Of a stretch of 46,916 nt of DNA, positions 31,713-39,878 are shown piece by piece. Each line of letters starts with the position of its first letter. Within the stretch, counting starts at the first letter, position 1. The notes beneath the pieces were generated by a model. It had not been told where the DNA came from, searched no databases, and saw nothing but the letters and a program-made list of their open reading frames with translations. The translations under genes were made by a program, and so were the position numbers. Source of the DNA: Oscillospiraceae bacterium (GTDB taxonomy: Bacteria > Bacillota > Clostridia > Oscillospirales > Oscillospiraceae); contig JAGASJ010000050.1 in NCBI GenBank assembly GCA_017621795.1, forward strand, positions 1-46,916, given 5' to 3'.

Positions 31713-31741
31713 GAAATTCATTTTTATTAAAAATGAATTTC
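31713..31741. repeat. 29-base inverted repeat at the outer edge of array B
   Basis: GAAATTCATTTTTA and TAAAAATGAATTTC are exact reverse complements around a single T. Its arms contain AATTCAT and ATGAATT, the linker of array C, and a similar ATGAATTTC border bounds each unit in arrays A and B. Confidence 0.8.
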
Positions 31742-31813
31742 TATACCAACCATAGGGGAAGGGCCTATTGACCCACTTTATATGTTTTATTTTTCTCAAA
31801 GCGAGGAATCTTT

Positions 31814-33583
31814 ATGAGCTATTTTTTTAATATCATCTCTTTATTAGGCGGCCTGGCTCTGTTCCTTTTCGGTATGGACACCATGGGCAAATCCCTGGAA
31901 CGGCTGGCAGGCGGTAAGCTGCAGACCATTCTGGCACGTATGAGCAACACCATTCCCAAGGGCTTTTTACTGGGTATGGCGGCCACGGCGGTGATCCAGT
32001 CCTCCTCTGCCACAACGGTGATGGTGGTGGGCTTCGTCAACTCCGGCATTATGACTCTGCGGCAGGCCATCGGCGTGATCATGGGCTCCAACGTGGGCAC
32101 CACCATCACCTCCTGGCTTTTATCGCTGACCGCACTGGAGGGTGATAGTTTTATCGTTCAGCTCTTTAAGCCCTCCACCTTAGCACCCCTTTTAGCGATC
32201 GTGGGCATGGTGCTGTTTATGTTCTTCAAGAGCGAAAAGAAAAAGGGCATCGGCACCATCCTTTTGGGCTTTATGACACTGATGACCGGTATGGAGCTGA
32301 TGAGTGGCTCTATGGCATTTTTGAAGGAAGAAGCCTGGTTTGCCAAGCTGATGGTATCCTTCTCCAATCCCATTTTGGGTATTTTGGTAGGTGCGGCGCT
32401 GACCGCGATCATCCAGTCCTCCTCTGCGTCTGTGGGTATTTTGCAGGGTCTGTGCCTGACCGGTGCGGTCTCTGTAGGCTCTGCACTGCCCATTATTTTA
32501 GGTCAGAACATCGGTACTTGTGTGACCGCCATGCTCTCCACTGTAGGCGCAAACCGCAATGCCCGCCGTACCGCGCTGGTGCACCTGTATTTTAACGTGG
32601 TGGGTGTTGCACTGATCTCCATTGTTTTCTATGTGGTCAACGCCTTTGCAGACTTTGCCTTCCTGCAGGATACCGCGACCCCCACATCCATCGCCGTGAT
32701 TCACACCGGCTTTAACCTGCTGGCAACCGCCATACTGCTTCCGATGAACAGAATTTTGGAAAAGCTGGCGTATATGACCATTCCTCAGCAGGCTGTCCAT
32801 CAGACCCCGGTGCTGCTGGACCAGCGTCTGCTGGCCACCCCTGCCGTTGCGGTGCAGCGGGCCTTTGATGTGGCGGGCAAAATGGCCGTCACTGCACGGG
32901 ATGCCCTGGAAAAGGCCTTTATGCTTACCAAGAACTTCACCGAGGAGGGCATGGAGGATGTGCAGCATTTGGAGGACCAAACCGACCTGTACGAGGACGC
33001 ACTGGGCTCTTATCTGGTGCAGCTGACCTCTCAAAATCTGTCGGTTTCCGATAACCGCACCCTGAATATTATGCTCTACACCATCAGTGATCTGGAACGG
33101 ATCGCTGACCACGCGGTAGCCGTTGCCAAGGCCGGTCAGGAGATGAGTCAAAAGGGTATTCACTTCTCCGCCCAGGCAATGGAAGAGCTGTCTGTGCTGG
33201 AACGTGCTGTAATGGACGTGGTCAATACCACCGTTGACGCCTACGAAAAGCAGGATCTGTATCAGGCAATGAAGGTAGAGCCTCAGGAGCAGGTGGTGGA
33301 TGCCCTGGTAAAGGAAGTCAAATCCCGCCACGTGCGCCGTCTGCGGGACGGTCTTTGCACCGTGGAATACGGCTTTGTGCTGGATGACCTGCTGACCGCC
33401 TTTGAACGCAGTGCCGACCACTGCTCCAACGTGGCTGTTGAAATGCTGCAGGTTTCCGAGGGCAAGCTGGAAGCCCACGAATATCTGAACGCCCTGAAGG
33501 GCGGTCAGCTGCAGGAGAGTGCTCAGTTCTCCGAGCGGTATAATAAGTACCGTGCAAAGTATTCCTTCCCCGAAGAAAAGTAA
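31814..33583 (+). CDS. Na+/phosphate cotransporter with PhoU-like C-terminal domain
   Basis: A 589-residue NptA-type Na/Pi cotransporter. The membrane part (residues 1-310) has two inverted repeats, each with the signature QSSSA (AVIQSSSATT and AIIQSSSASV), which line the transport path. Residues about 350-570 form PhoU-like helices (LEDQTDLYEDALGSYLVQL, LERIADHAVAVAKAG, FERSADHCSNVAVEML), a regulatory domain common in this family. It imports phosphate using the Na+ gradient. The ATG follows GCGAGGAATC. Expression may be affected by the preceding hairpin array B. Confidence 0.93.
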   Translation: MSYFFNIISLLGGLALFLFGMDTMGKSLERLAGGKLQTILARMSNTIPKGFLLGMAATAVIQSSSATTVMVVGFVNSGIMTLRQAIGVIMGSNVGTTITSWLLSLTALEGDSFIVQLFKPSTLAPLLAIVGMVLFMFFKSEKKKGIGTILLGFMTLMTGMELMSGSMAFLKEEAWFAKLMVSFSNPILGILVGAALTAIIQSSSASVGILQGLCLTGAVSVGSALPIILGQNIGTCVTAMLSTVGANRNARRTALVHLYFNVVGVALISIVFYVVNAFADFAFLQDTATPTSIAVIHTGFNLLATAILLPMNRILEKLAYMTIPQQAVHQTPVLLDQRLLATPAVAVQRAFDVAGKMAVTARDALEKAFMLTKNFTEEGMEDVQHLEDQTDLYEDALGSYLVQLTSQNLSVSDNRTLNIMLYTISDLERIADHAVAVAKAGQEMSQKGIHFSAQAMEELSVLERAVMDVVNTTVDAYEKQDLYQAMKVEPQEQVVDALVKEVKSRHVRRLRDGLCTVEYGFVLDDLLTAFERSADHCSNVAVEMLQVSEGKLEAHEYLNALKGGQLQESAQFSERYNKYRAKYSFPEEK

Positions 33584-33615
33584 TTTTCAATGGGCAATCA
33601 ATAAATCAAAAAACA

Positions 33616-33693
33616 CGGGCGGATGATATCCGCCCCTACGATGTTGAATGAAATCGCGCGATAAAACTCGTAGGGGCGGATATCATCCGCCCG
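33616..33693. repeat. REPIN-like doublet: two inverted REP palindromes 28 bases apart
   Basis: A copy of a 25-base palindromic unit with core GGGCGGATGATATCCGCCC (33616-33640) and an inverted copy (33669-33693) are separated by 28 bases. The same arrangement, also with exactly 28 bases, is at 46475-46554. Single copies are at 34631-34655 and 43061-43085. A GTCGGCTTTGCCGA hairpin follows near 33706. Confidence 0.85.
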
Positions 33694-33723
33694 AAAATAT
33701 TTTAATCTGTCGGCTTTGCCGAT

Positions 33724-34581
33724 TTAAAAATCCGGGATATACTGTGTATCCGCGGCGGATTTTTCCTGGGTAAAGCCCTCTAAACCGTTTAAGAACATCC
33801 AGCTGAGCACCCCGTCATACTCCTCATCGGTAACAGTGCGGTCAAAGGGCGCAGGCAGACCTCCCATAGGGGTATACTGGCGCATCAGGCTGACCAAAAT
33901 CTCCCCTTTGCGGAAGTTTTCCCCTAAAAAGTCCAGCACCTTCAGGGAATTTTCCACCTGTCCCGGCAGGATCAGATGCCGCACGATCACACCTCTGACG
34001 ATTTTGTCCCCCTGCCACTGAACAGGCCCTACCTGCCGCACCATCTCCCGGATGGCGGCAGCGGCACAGGCAAAATAATCCTCCGCGCCGGAGAGCATTC
34101 CTGCCAGCGCGCCATCGGCATACTTCAGATCCGGCAGATAAATATCCACCTTCCCCTCCAAAAGCCTGAGCGCATCTGCTTTTTCATAGCCGCCGCAGTT
34201 GTAGACCACCGGCACCGGCAGCTTTTCCTCCAGTGCCCGTGCAACCGTAGGCAGAAAATGGGTAGGGGTGACCAAGTCAATATTTTCCGCACCCTGCCCG
34301 ATCAGCTCCCACATCATTCGGCGCAGGGTTTTTTCATCGGCAGGCACACCCACCGGTGCGCCGCTGATGGCCTTATTTTGGCAGTATTTACAGCCTAAAT
34401 TACAGCCACCGAAGAAAATAGCGCCACTGCCGCCGCTGCCTGCCAGTGCAGGCTCTTCCCAGTGGTGGAGCATGGTTTTTGCAACCAACGGGAGATCACC
34501 ACAGCCGCAAAAGCCCCGCGCATCCTTTGTGCGGTCTGCCCCACATTCCCGGGGACACAGTTTGCAGTTTTTATAGTCCAT
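33724..34581 (-). CDS. Radical SAM protein, PflX-like (pyruvate formate-lyase activase homologue)
   Basis: A 285-residue radical SAM protein. GGCNLGCKYCQN gives the CxxxCxxC iron-sulfur site (Cys60, Cys64, Cys67). The N-terminus carries further cysteines (KNCKLCPRECG, GFCGCG) typical of the COG1313/PflX group, an activase-like family of unknown target. Other features are NIDLVTPTHFLP, YNCGGYEKADAL and DIYLPDLKYAD. The start follows GGGGAGACAG. It is a single gene between two repeat-rich intergenic regions; no glycyl-radical enzyme is next to it. Confidence 0.88.
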   Translation of the reverse strand: MDYKNCKLCPRECGADRTKDARGFCGCGDLPLVAKTMLHHWEEPALAGSGGSGAIFFGGCNLGCKYCQNKAISGAPVGVPADEKTLRRMMWELIGQGAENIDLVTPTHFLPTVARALEEKLPVPVVYNCGGYEKADALRLLEGKVDIYLPDLKYADGALAGMLSGAEDYFACAAAAIREMVRQVGPVQWQGDKIVRGVIVRHLILPGQVENSLKVLDFLGENFRKGEILVSLMRQYTPMGGLPAPFDRTVTDEEYDGVLSWMFLNGLEGFTQEKSAADTQYIPDF

Positions 34582-34630
34582 CTTTCTGTCTCCCCTGCGA
34601 TGTAATATAAAACCGTAATTTGTTGACGTA

Positions 34631-34655
34631 CGGGCGGATAATATCCGCCCCTACG
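34631..34655. repeat. Single REP palindrome with the conserved REPIN spacer
   Basis: The core is GGGCGGATAATATCCGCCCC. The bases that follow (AGTTCTATCGCACGTTTTCG) resemble, in reverse complement, the 28-base spacer of the doublet at 33616, so this may be a REPIN that lost one half. Short TTTCCACTTTCCAC-type motifs lie next to it up to the glgB stop. Confidence 0.75.
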
Positions 34656-34697
34656 AGTTCTATCGCACGTTTTCGTTCAGTTTTCCACTTTCCACTT

Positions 34698-36686
34698 TCA
34701 ACTTTCCACTAAAATAATGGTCAATGCGGTACGGGCAGGCAGATACACCTGAATGGCCCATTTGCCGGGGGCGATCTCCACAGCCTCATAAGTTTTGTGG
34801 TGGATCCGTCCCCAGCCGCCGTAGCAGTAATCGTCGGTGGAGGAGATCACCTGATACGCCCCTTCGTGATGCACCGGCAGCCACATCCCGTCATAGGAAC
34901 GGGTGGGGTGGAAATTAAAGCCGAAGTAGGTATCCCCCTTGCTGTAGAAGAGCACCTTATCATCGTTGTGCAGGTATAGCTGGCAATCTCCGTAGCCCAG
35001 CACCTTCCGCTTTTGCAGAAGATGCACCATATCCCGGTCAAATGCCTGTAAATAGCTGTACTTCAGATTTTCATTATCCGCCAGCGACCACTGACGGCGG
35101 CAGTAATGGTAGCTCCAGGAGTTTCCCTCTCTAGGGAAGTCGATCCACTCCGGATGACCAAATTCGTTGCCCATAAAGTTTAGGTAGCCCTCGCCGCCCA
35201 GGGTCATGGTGATCAGTCGCAGCATTTTGTGCAGCGCCATGCCCCGATCAATGACCATATTCTGCTGACTTTTCTCCATGCCCCAGTACATCTCCTGATC
35301 GCACAGACGGAACATAATGGTCTTATCGCCTACCAAAGCCTGGTCGTGAGACTCACAGTAGCCGATCACCGCCTCTTTAGGACGGCGGCAGGCAAGCTCA
35401 TAGTAGATGCTGTTTAAGTCCCAGTACTCGTCAGGCGTCTCCTTGAGGAGCTTGATCCACATATCCGGCTCACCCATCGCCAGGCGGTAATCAAAGCCCA
35501 CGCCCCCCTTGCGGATGGGCAGTGCCAGTCCGGGCATGGCAGAGGTATCCTCTGCGATGGTGATGGCGTTTTTATTCACCTGACGAATAAGCTCATTGGC
35601 AAGCTGCAGATAGGTGACCGCCTCCACATCCGTATTCATAGAAAAATACTGATCGTAGCTTGTAAAGGCTGTGCCCAGGCCGTGGTCGTGATACAGCATG
35701 GAGGTCACGCCGTCAAAGCGGAAGCCGTCAAAATGGTATTCCTCCATCCAGTACCGCAAATTCGACAGCAAAAAGTGGATCACTTCGTTTTTGTCGTAGT
35801 TGAAGCACTTGGTATTCCAGGCGGGATGCTCGCCCCTTGGGCCGTCGTGGAAGAACTGATAGGCCGTGCCGTCAAATTCGTTGATGCCCTCCCGTGTGTT
35901 TTTACAGGCGTGGGAATGGACCACGTCCAAAAGCACCGCAATGCCCATACTGTGGGCGTCGTCGATGAGCTTTTTCAGCTCCTCGGGGCGGCCGAAGCGG
36001 GAGGACGCGGCGAAGAAATTGGTGACCTGATAGCCAAAGGACGCATAGTAGGGATGCTCCATAATGGCCATAAACTGCAGGGTGTTATAGCCCAGATCCC
36101 GAATACGGGGCAGCACGTTGAGCCGAAATTCCTCATAGGTGCCCACCTTGCCCTCTTCCTGGGCCATCCCGATGTGGCACTCGTAAATAAACAGCTTTTT
36201 TTGGGGCTTGAATTTTGAGTCTGTCCAGCAGAAATCCTCCTGCGGGTCGTAAATCACGCCGTCCCAGCCGTGGGTCACCGGATCCTGCACCACCCGATGG
36301 ATATAAAGGGGGATCCGTTCCAGCTCTCCCTGCGGGGTCTTTATAACGGTGCACACCTTCTGCCCGTCCTTCAGGCTGTTCTTTCCCCGCAGAAACAGGG
36401 TGAAGACGCCGTTGCCCTCTTTTTTCATCTTATGGCTGTAGCGGTCCCAGTGATTAAAATCTCCGGTCAGATACATCTCGGTGGCGTTAGGGGCCCATTC
36501 CCGATAATACCAGCCGTTTGCTCTCTTGTGAAAACCAAAATACAGGTGACCGGATGCAAACTCCTTCAAGGTCTGTCCCTGGGATAAAAGCTGCTTTTTC
36601 TTATTTTTATAATTTTTCAGGCGCAGGTCAAAATCCTTCTCGTACATCTTGAGAAGAGGGTCATACTCAAAAATTTGATGCTTCAT
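34698..36686 (-). CDS. glgB: 1,4-alpha-glucan (glycogen) branching enzyme, GH13_8-like
   Basis: GlgB cuts alpha-1,4 glucan and rejoins it as an alpha-1,6 branch in glycogen synthesis. The 662-residue protein has an N-terminal CBM48-like module (about 55-150) and a GH13 barrel: DVVHSH at 254-259, GFRFDGVTSM with nucleophile Asp325, AITIAEDTSAMPG with acid Glu379 and ESHDQ with His447-Asp448. The sequence style (YECHIGMAQEEGKVGTY, LYHDHG) is that of the eukaryote-like GH13_8 group rather than the Bacillus GH13_9 type. It is a lone glycogen gene beside dnaA and divergent from it. The start follows AAAGGAG. Confidence 0.95.
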   Translation of the reverse strand: MKHQIFEYDPLLKMYEKDFDLRLKNYKNKKKQLLSQGQTLKEFASGHLYFGFHKRANGWYYREWAPNATEMYLTGDFNHWDRYSHKMKKEGNGVFTLFLRGKNSLKDGQKVCTVIKTPQGELERIPLYIHRVVQDPVTHGWDGVIYDPQEDFCWTDSKFKPQKKLFIYECHIGMAQEEGKVGTYEEFRLNVLPRIRDLGYNTLQFMAIMEHPYYASFGYQVTNFFAASSRFGRPEELKKLIDDAHSMGIAVLLDVVHSHACKNTREGINEFDGTAYQFFHDGPRGEHPAWNTKCFNYDKNEVIHFLLSNLRYWMEEYHFDGFRFDGVTSMLYHDHGLGTAFTSYDQYFSMNTDVEAVTYLQLANELIRQVNKNAITIAEDTSAMPGLALPIRKGGVGFDYRLAMGEPDMWIKLLKETPDEYWDLNSIYYELACRRPKEAVIGYCESHDQALVGDKTIMFRLCDQEMYWGMEKSQQNMVIDRGMALHKMLRLITMTLGGEGYLNFMGNEFGHPEWIDFPREGNSWSYHYCRRQWSLADNENLKYSYLQAFDRDMVHLLQKRKVLGYGDCQLYLHNDDKVLFYSKGDTYFGFNFHPTRSYDGMWLPVHHEGAYQVISSTDDYCYGGWGRIHHKTYEAVEIAPGKWAIQVYLPARTALTIILVES

Positions 36687-36719
36687 TTGTTTTCTGCTCC
36701 TTTTCTGCGTTCTATATTT

Positions 36720-36748
36720 AGAGTACCCCCCTTTTTATGATTCGTCAA
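36720..36748 (-). promoter_or_regulatory. Promoter of glgB
   Basis: On the minus strand TTGACG (36743-36748) and TACTCT (36720-36725) are 17 bases apart, about 30 bases upstream of the glgB start. The region 36687-36985 between glgB and dnaA is AT-rich and has no consensus DnaA box that I can see. Confidence 0.6.
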
Positions 36749-36875
36749 GTAGAAAATCCTTGTCAATTTTTGTGAAAAACTGCCTGATTTTGAATCATTG
36801 TCAAGATGGCAAAGGACCGCTTTTAAATTCCCCCTTTTTCTTTAATTTTAATAATGTATAAATACAAAAAATGCC

Positions 36876-36904
36876 TTGTTTTTTTTATAAAAATATGTTA
36901 AAAT
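36876..36904 (+). promoter_or_regulatory. Promoter of dnaA
   Basis: TTGTTT (36876-36881) and TAAAAT (36899-36904) are 17 bases apart. The leader to the dnaA start codon at 36986 is about 75 bases. Confidence 0.6.
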
Positions 36905-36985
36905 TTAAGGTGATAAAATATGGGCAATTTGGCCTGTTTCAAATACCTGAATTTACCGTTTTTTTACACAGAAAGGAGCCCAAAA

Positions 36986-38299
36986 ATGTACTCATCCGAC
37001 TATGTATGGGCAAAAGTGCTGAACTATTTGGAGGACCGTCTGACCGCCGTGACCGTCTCCACCTGGTTTGATGATGCCAAGGTGGTGGAGCTGACGGAGG
37101 AACGGCTGATCCTATACTCTCCCTCTGAGTTTCGGCGTGACATTATTACCCGCCGTTATGCCGACCATATCCACGATGCGCTGAAGGAGATCTTTAATTC
37201 CGATGCCAAATTGGTGGTCTATGGGGACGAGGAACTGAACACCTTTCAGTCCAAGGGGAAAAGTCCCACAGCCATGGATTTTAACCCCCAATTCTCCTTT
37301 GATAACTTTGTGGTGGGTCCTTCCAACCGATTCGCCCACGGCGCGGCGGTGGCGGTGACCAACACCCCCGGTCAGGTGTATAACCCCCTGTTTATTTACG
37401 GCCCTCCCGGCATTGGCAAGACCCACCTGCTGTACGCCATCGCCAACGGCATCCGTAAAAATAACCCGGAGGCCAACATCGTCTACATCAAGGGTGACCA
37501 GTTTACCAACGAGCTGATCGCCGCCATCGGAAGCGGTAAGAATATCGAGTTTCGTTCCAAGTATCGGGAAGCGGATCTGTTCCTTATTGACGATATTCAG
37601 TTTATTGCCGGTAAGGATTCCACGCAGGAGGAATTTTTCCATACCTTCAATGCCCTTTACGAAGAGCATAAGCAGATCGTTATGACCTCCGACCGAAAGC
37701 CCAGCGATATGAATACATTGGAAGACCGTCTGCGCACCCGCTTTGAGTGGGGACTGCTTGCCAGCATTGAAGCGCCGGACTACGAGACCCGTATGGCCAT
37801 CATCAAGCGCAAGGCCGCATCCTTAGGTCTGATCTTAGGAGACGATGTGTGCGACTATATCGCCATCAACGTGACCAATAACGTCCGTCAGCTGGAGGGC
37901 ACGGTGAAAAAGATCAAGGCTTATCACGACCTGGATAATATGCCTTTGGATCTGCCCAACGTGGCCCGCGCCATTGACGATATGTTTAAAAGCGAAGGAA
38001 ACGCCCTGCCCACACCCGGTCTGATCATCAACCAGGTATGTAAATTCTACTCGGTGGATGAATCGGTGCTGCGTGGCACCCTGAAAAACAAGGGCACTGC
38101 CGAGGCGCGGCAGGTGGCAATGTATCTGATCCGAAAGCTCACAAACCTGTCCACCCCGGATATCGGCAAGGAGCTTTCCAAGGACCATTCCACAGTGCTT
38201 TATTCCATCAATAAAGTGGAAAAGGCACTGAAAGCCGGGGACGATGCCCTGCAAAACCACATTCGGGACATCACCGCAAACATCAATTCCTGCCTGTAG
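36986..38299 (+). CDS. dnaA: Chromosomal replication initiator protein
   Basis: DnaA binds oriC, opens the duplex and loads the helicase. I choose ATG 36986 (MYSSDYVW, 437 residues) because AAAGGAG is just upstream; an ATG at 36920 gives a longer frame without a ribosome site. Domain I is at the N-terminus (WAKVLNYLEDRLTAVTVSTWF), domain II is short, the AAA+ domain has Walker A GPPGIGKTH at 139-147, Walker B LFLIDDIQFI and sensor TSDRKP, and domain IV carries the DNA-binding signature KDHSTVLYSINKVEK. It is followed by the origin and dnaN in the usual order. Confidence 0.98.
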   Translation: MYSSDYVWAKVLNYLEDRLTAVTVSTWFDDAKVVELTEERLILYSPSEFRRDIITRRYADHIHDALKEIFNSDAKLVVYGDEELNTFQSKGKSPTAMDFNPQFSFDNFVVGPSNRFAHGAAVAVTNTPGQVYNPLFIYGPPGIGKTHLLYAIANGIRKNNPEANIVYIKGDQFTNELIAAIGSGKNIEFRSKYREADLFLIDDIQFIAGKDSTQEEFFHTFNALYEEHKQIVMTSDRKPSDMNTLEDRLRTRFEWGLLASIEAPDYETRMAIIKRKAASLGLILGDDVCDYIAINVTNNVRQLEGTVKKIKAYHDLDNMPLDLPNVARAIDDMFKSEGNALPTPGLIINQVCKFYSVDESVLRGTLKNKGTAEARQVAMYLIRKLTNLSTPDIGKELSKDHSTVLYSINKVEKALKAGDDALQNHIRDITANINSCL

Positions 38300-38546
38300 C
38301 TCGGTTTTCCACAGGTTGTGAAATTGTGGAAAGAATTTTTGTGGAAAATGCGGGGTAAAAATCAGCCCCAAAAATCCTGTTGAAATCCTGTCGAATTGTG
38401 CACACCCCCCTGTGGAGAAAAAAACCGCTTATTTTCGGGGCGAAATGCACTTTTCCACATAAGTTTTCACTACTACGACGATTACTACAAAAATTCTCTA
38501 TGTATATATATATTATTATTATCTTTACAGAAAAGAGGTTTCAGCT
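38300..38546. other. oriC: Replication origin (oriC) with DnaA boxes, DnaA-trios and AT-rich unwinding element
   Basis: Five DnaA-box-like 9-mers are visible: TTTTCCACA at 38305-38313, TGTGGAAAG at 38325-38333, TGTGGAAAA at 38340-38348, TGTGGAGAA at 38411-38419 and TTTTCCACA at 38451-38459. Most differ by one base from TTATCCACA; the second differs by two. Ten bases after the last box comes CTA CTA CGA CGA TTA CTA (38470-38487). On the other strand, read 3' to 5', this is GAT GAT GCT GCT AAT GAT, the DnaA-trio pattern. It is followed by an AT-rich stretch (38488-38525) suited to unwinding. The order box, trio, AT-rich matches the basal unwinding system described in Bacillus subtilis. The end also serves as the dnaN leader. 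Confidence 0.88.
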
Positions 38547-39650
38547 ATGCGATTTACCTGTGAAAAAAGTATGCTCGTTACAGGTCTGAGTGTTACAGGC
38601 CGTACCGTTGCTCAAAAAAGTACACTTTCTGTGATCGAGGGTATTTACTGCCGTGCAGGTCACGATCTGTCCTTGACCGGCTACAATATGGAAACAGCCA
38701 TTACCTATTCTATTGACGCGGAAATTACAGAGGTGGGTGAATGTGTATTTCCTGCCCGTCTGTTTGGTGACATTATCCGCCGTCTGCCGGAAGGTCCTGT
38801 TACCGTGACTGTGGATTCAAATTATAAGGTCTCTATCCGCGCAGGCTACGCATCCTTCAACATCTCCGCCGAATCTGCCGAGGATTACCCGGAGCTGCCG
38901 GATGTAGACAGTGGCCGTGCCATCCATATTCCTCAAAGTGCCCTCAAGGAGCTGATCTCCGGCACGATCTTTGCCGTCAGTGAAAATACAGGCCGTCCCA
39001 TTCACACCGGCGTGAAGTTTGAAATTGACGATACCTCTGTTTCCGCCATCGCTGTGGACGGCTTCCGTCTTGCCCGCCGCACCTATCACCCGGAAAATCC
39101 CTTGAACCGCAACCTTTCCTACGTTGTGCCTGCACAGGGCTTAAAGGAAGTGGAGAAGATCTTAGGGGAGGACGAGGATGTAGCTTTCACCTTGGGCAAC
39201 AAGCACATTTTGTATCAGATCGGCTGTGCAACGGTGATCTGCCGTCTGCTGGAGGGTGAATTTTTGGATTGGCGCCGTGTGGTCCCCACCGGCTGTCCCA
39301 TTAAGCTGACTGCCCACGTGTCTGATCTTGCATCCTCTATTGAGCGTGTAGGTCTGATCGTCTCTGAAAAATACAAGAGCCCTGTGCGCTGTGTATTCGG
39401 CAATCAGGAGCTGCAGCTGCGCACCAATAACACCATCGGTGTGGCAGAGGATAAGTGCACCATTGCCGGGGACGGCAAGGATCTGGAGATCGGCTTCAAT
39501 GTGCGCTACCTCTCCGATGCCCTGCGAGCGATTCCCGATGAGGAAGTGGTGATGGAGCTGACCAACGGTTTAAGCCCCATTGTGTTCACCCCTGTAGAGA
39601 GCAAGCACGATTTTTCCTATATGGTATTGCCTGTAAGAATTAAGAGCTGA
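38547..39650 (+). CDS. dnaN: DNA polymerase III beta subunit (sliding clamp)
   Basis: DnaN forms the dimeric ring that tethers the polymerase to DNA. The 367-residue protein has the three repeated clamp domains: MRFTCEKSML at the start, AIAVDGFRLARR in the middle, and the typical C-terminal end YMVLPVRIKS, where the peptide-binding pocket residues lie. AAAGAGG precedes the ATG by 8 bases. It lies directly downstream of oriC and 8 bases before the S4-domain gene. Confidence 0.98.
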   Translation: MRFTCEKSMLVTGLSVTGRTVAQKSTLSVIEGIYCRAGHDLSLTGYNMETAITYSIDAEITEVGECVFPARLFGDIIRRLPEGPVTVTVDSNYKVSIRAGYASFNISAESAEDYPELPDVDSGRAIHIPQSALKELISGTIFAVSENTGRPIHTGVKFEIDDTSVSAIAVDGFRLARRTYHPENPLNRNLSYVVPAQGLKEVEKILGEDEDVAFTLGNKHILYQIGCATVICRLLEGEFLDWRRVVPTGCPIKLTAHVSDLASSIERVGLIVSEKYKSPVRCVFGNQELQLRTNNTIGVAEDKCTIAGDGKDLEIGFNVRYLSDALRAIPDEEVVMELTNGLSPIVFTPVESKHDFSYMVLPVRIKS

Positions 39651-39658
39651 GGTAGAGT

Positions 39659-39874
39659 ATGGAGATCCAAGTTCCCATCCAAACAGAATATATAAAGCTG
39701 GAATCGGCGCTGAAGCTGGGAAATGCCGTCAGTACCGGAGGCGAAGCCAAGATCTGTATTCAAGAGGGTCGTGTGAAGGTAAACGGGGAAATATGCCAAA
39801 TGCGGGGCAAAAAGCTTTATCCCGGGGATACCTTCAGCTTTATGGGCGCAATTTACCGCATCTCAGCCTTATAA
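39659..39874 (+). CDS. yaaA: S4-domain RNA-binding protein YaaA/RlbA
   Basis: A 71-residue protein with an S4 RNA-binding fold: IKLESALKLGNAVSTGGEAK, then VKVNGEICQMRGKKLYPGDTF. This small gene is regularly found between dnaN and recF in Firmicutes and has been linked to ribosome assembly. The start follows GAGGTAGAG. It ends 4 bases before recF. Confidence 0.93.
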   Translation: MEIQVPIQTEYIKLESALKLGNAVSTGGEAKICIQEGRVKVNGEICQMRGKKLYPGDTFSFMGAIYRISAL

Positions 39875-39878
39875 GATT

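Noticed and set aside
31293-31771. Open frames inside array B (and similar ones at 11596-11979 in array A)
   Set aside because: They read through the repeats, give repetitive peptides with many Arg/Cys/Ser, and have no ribosome site. The same peptide on opposite strands follows from the repeat structure.
36920-36985. Longer N-terminus for DnaA starting at 36920
   Set aside because: No ribosome site upstream, while AAAGGAG sits just before ATG 36986 and the protein then begins like other DnaA domain I sequences.
36687-36985. Second origin half upstream of dnaA
   Set aside because: The region is AT-rich, but I found no DnaA box with one mismatch or fewer, only promoter elements for glgB and dnaA.
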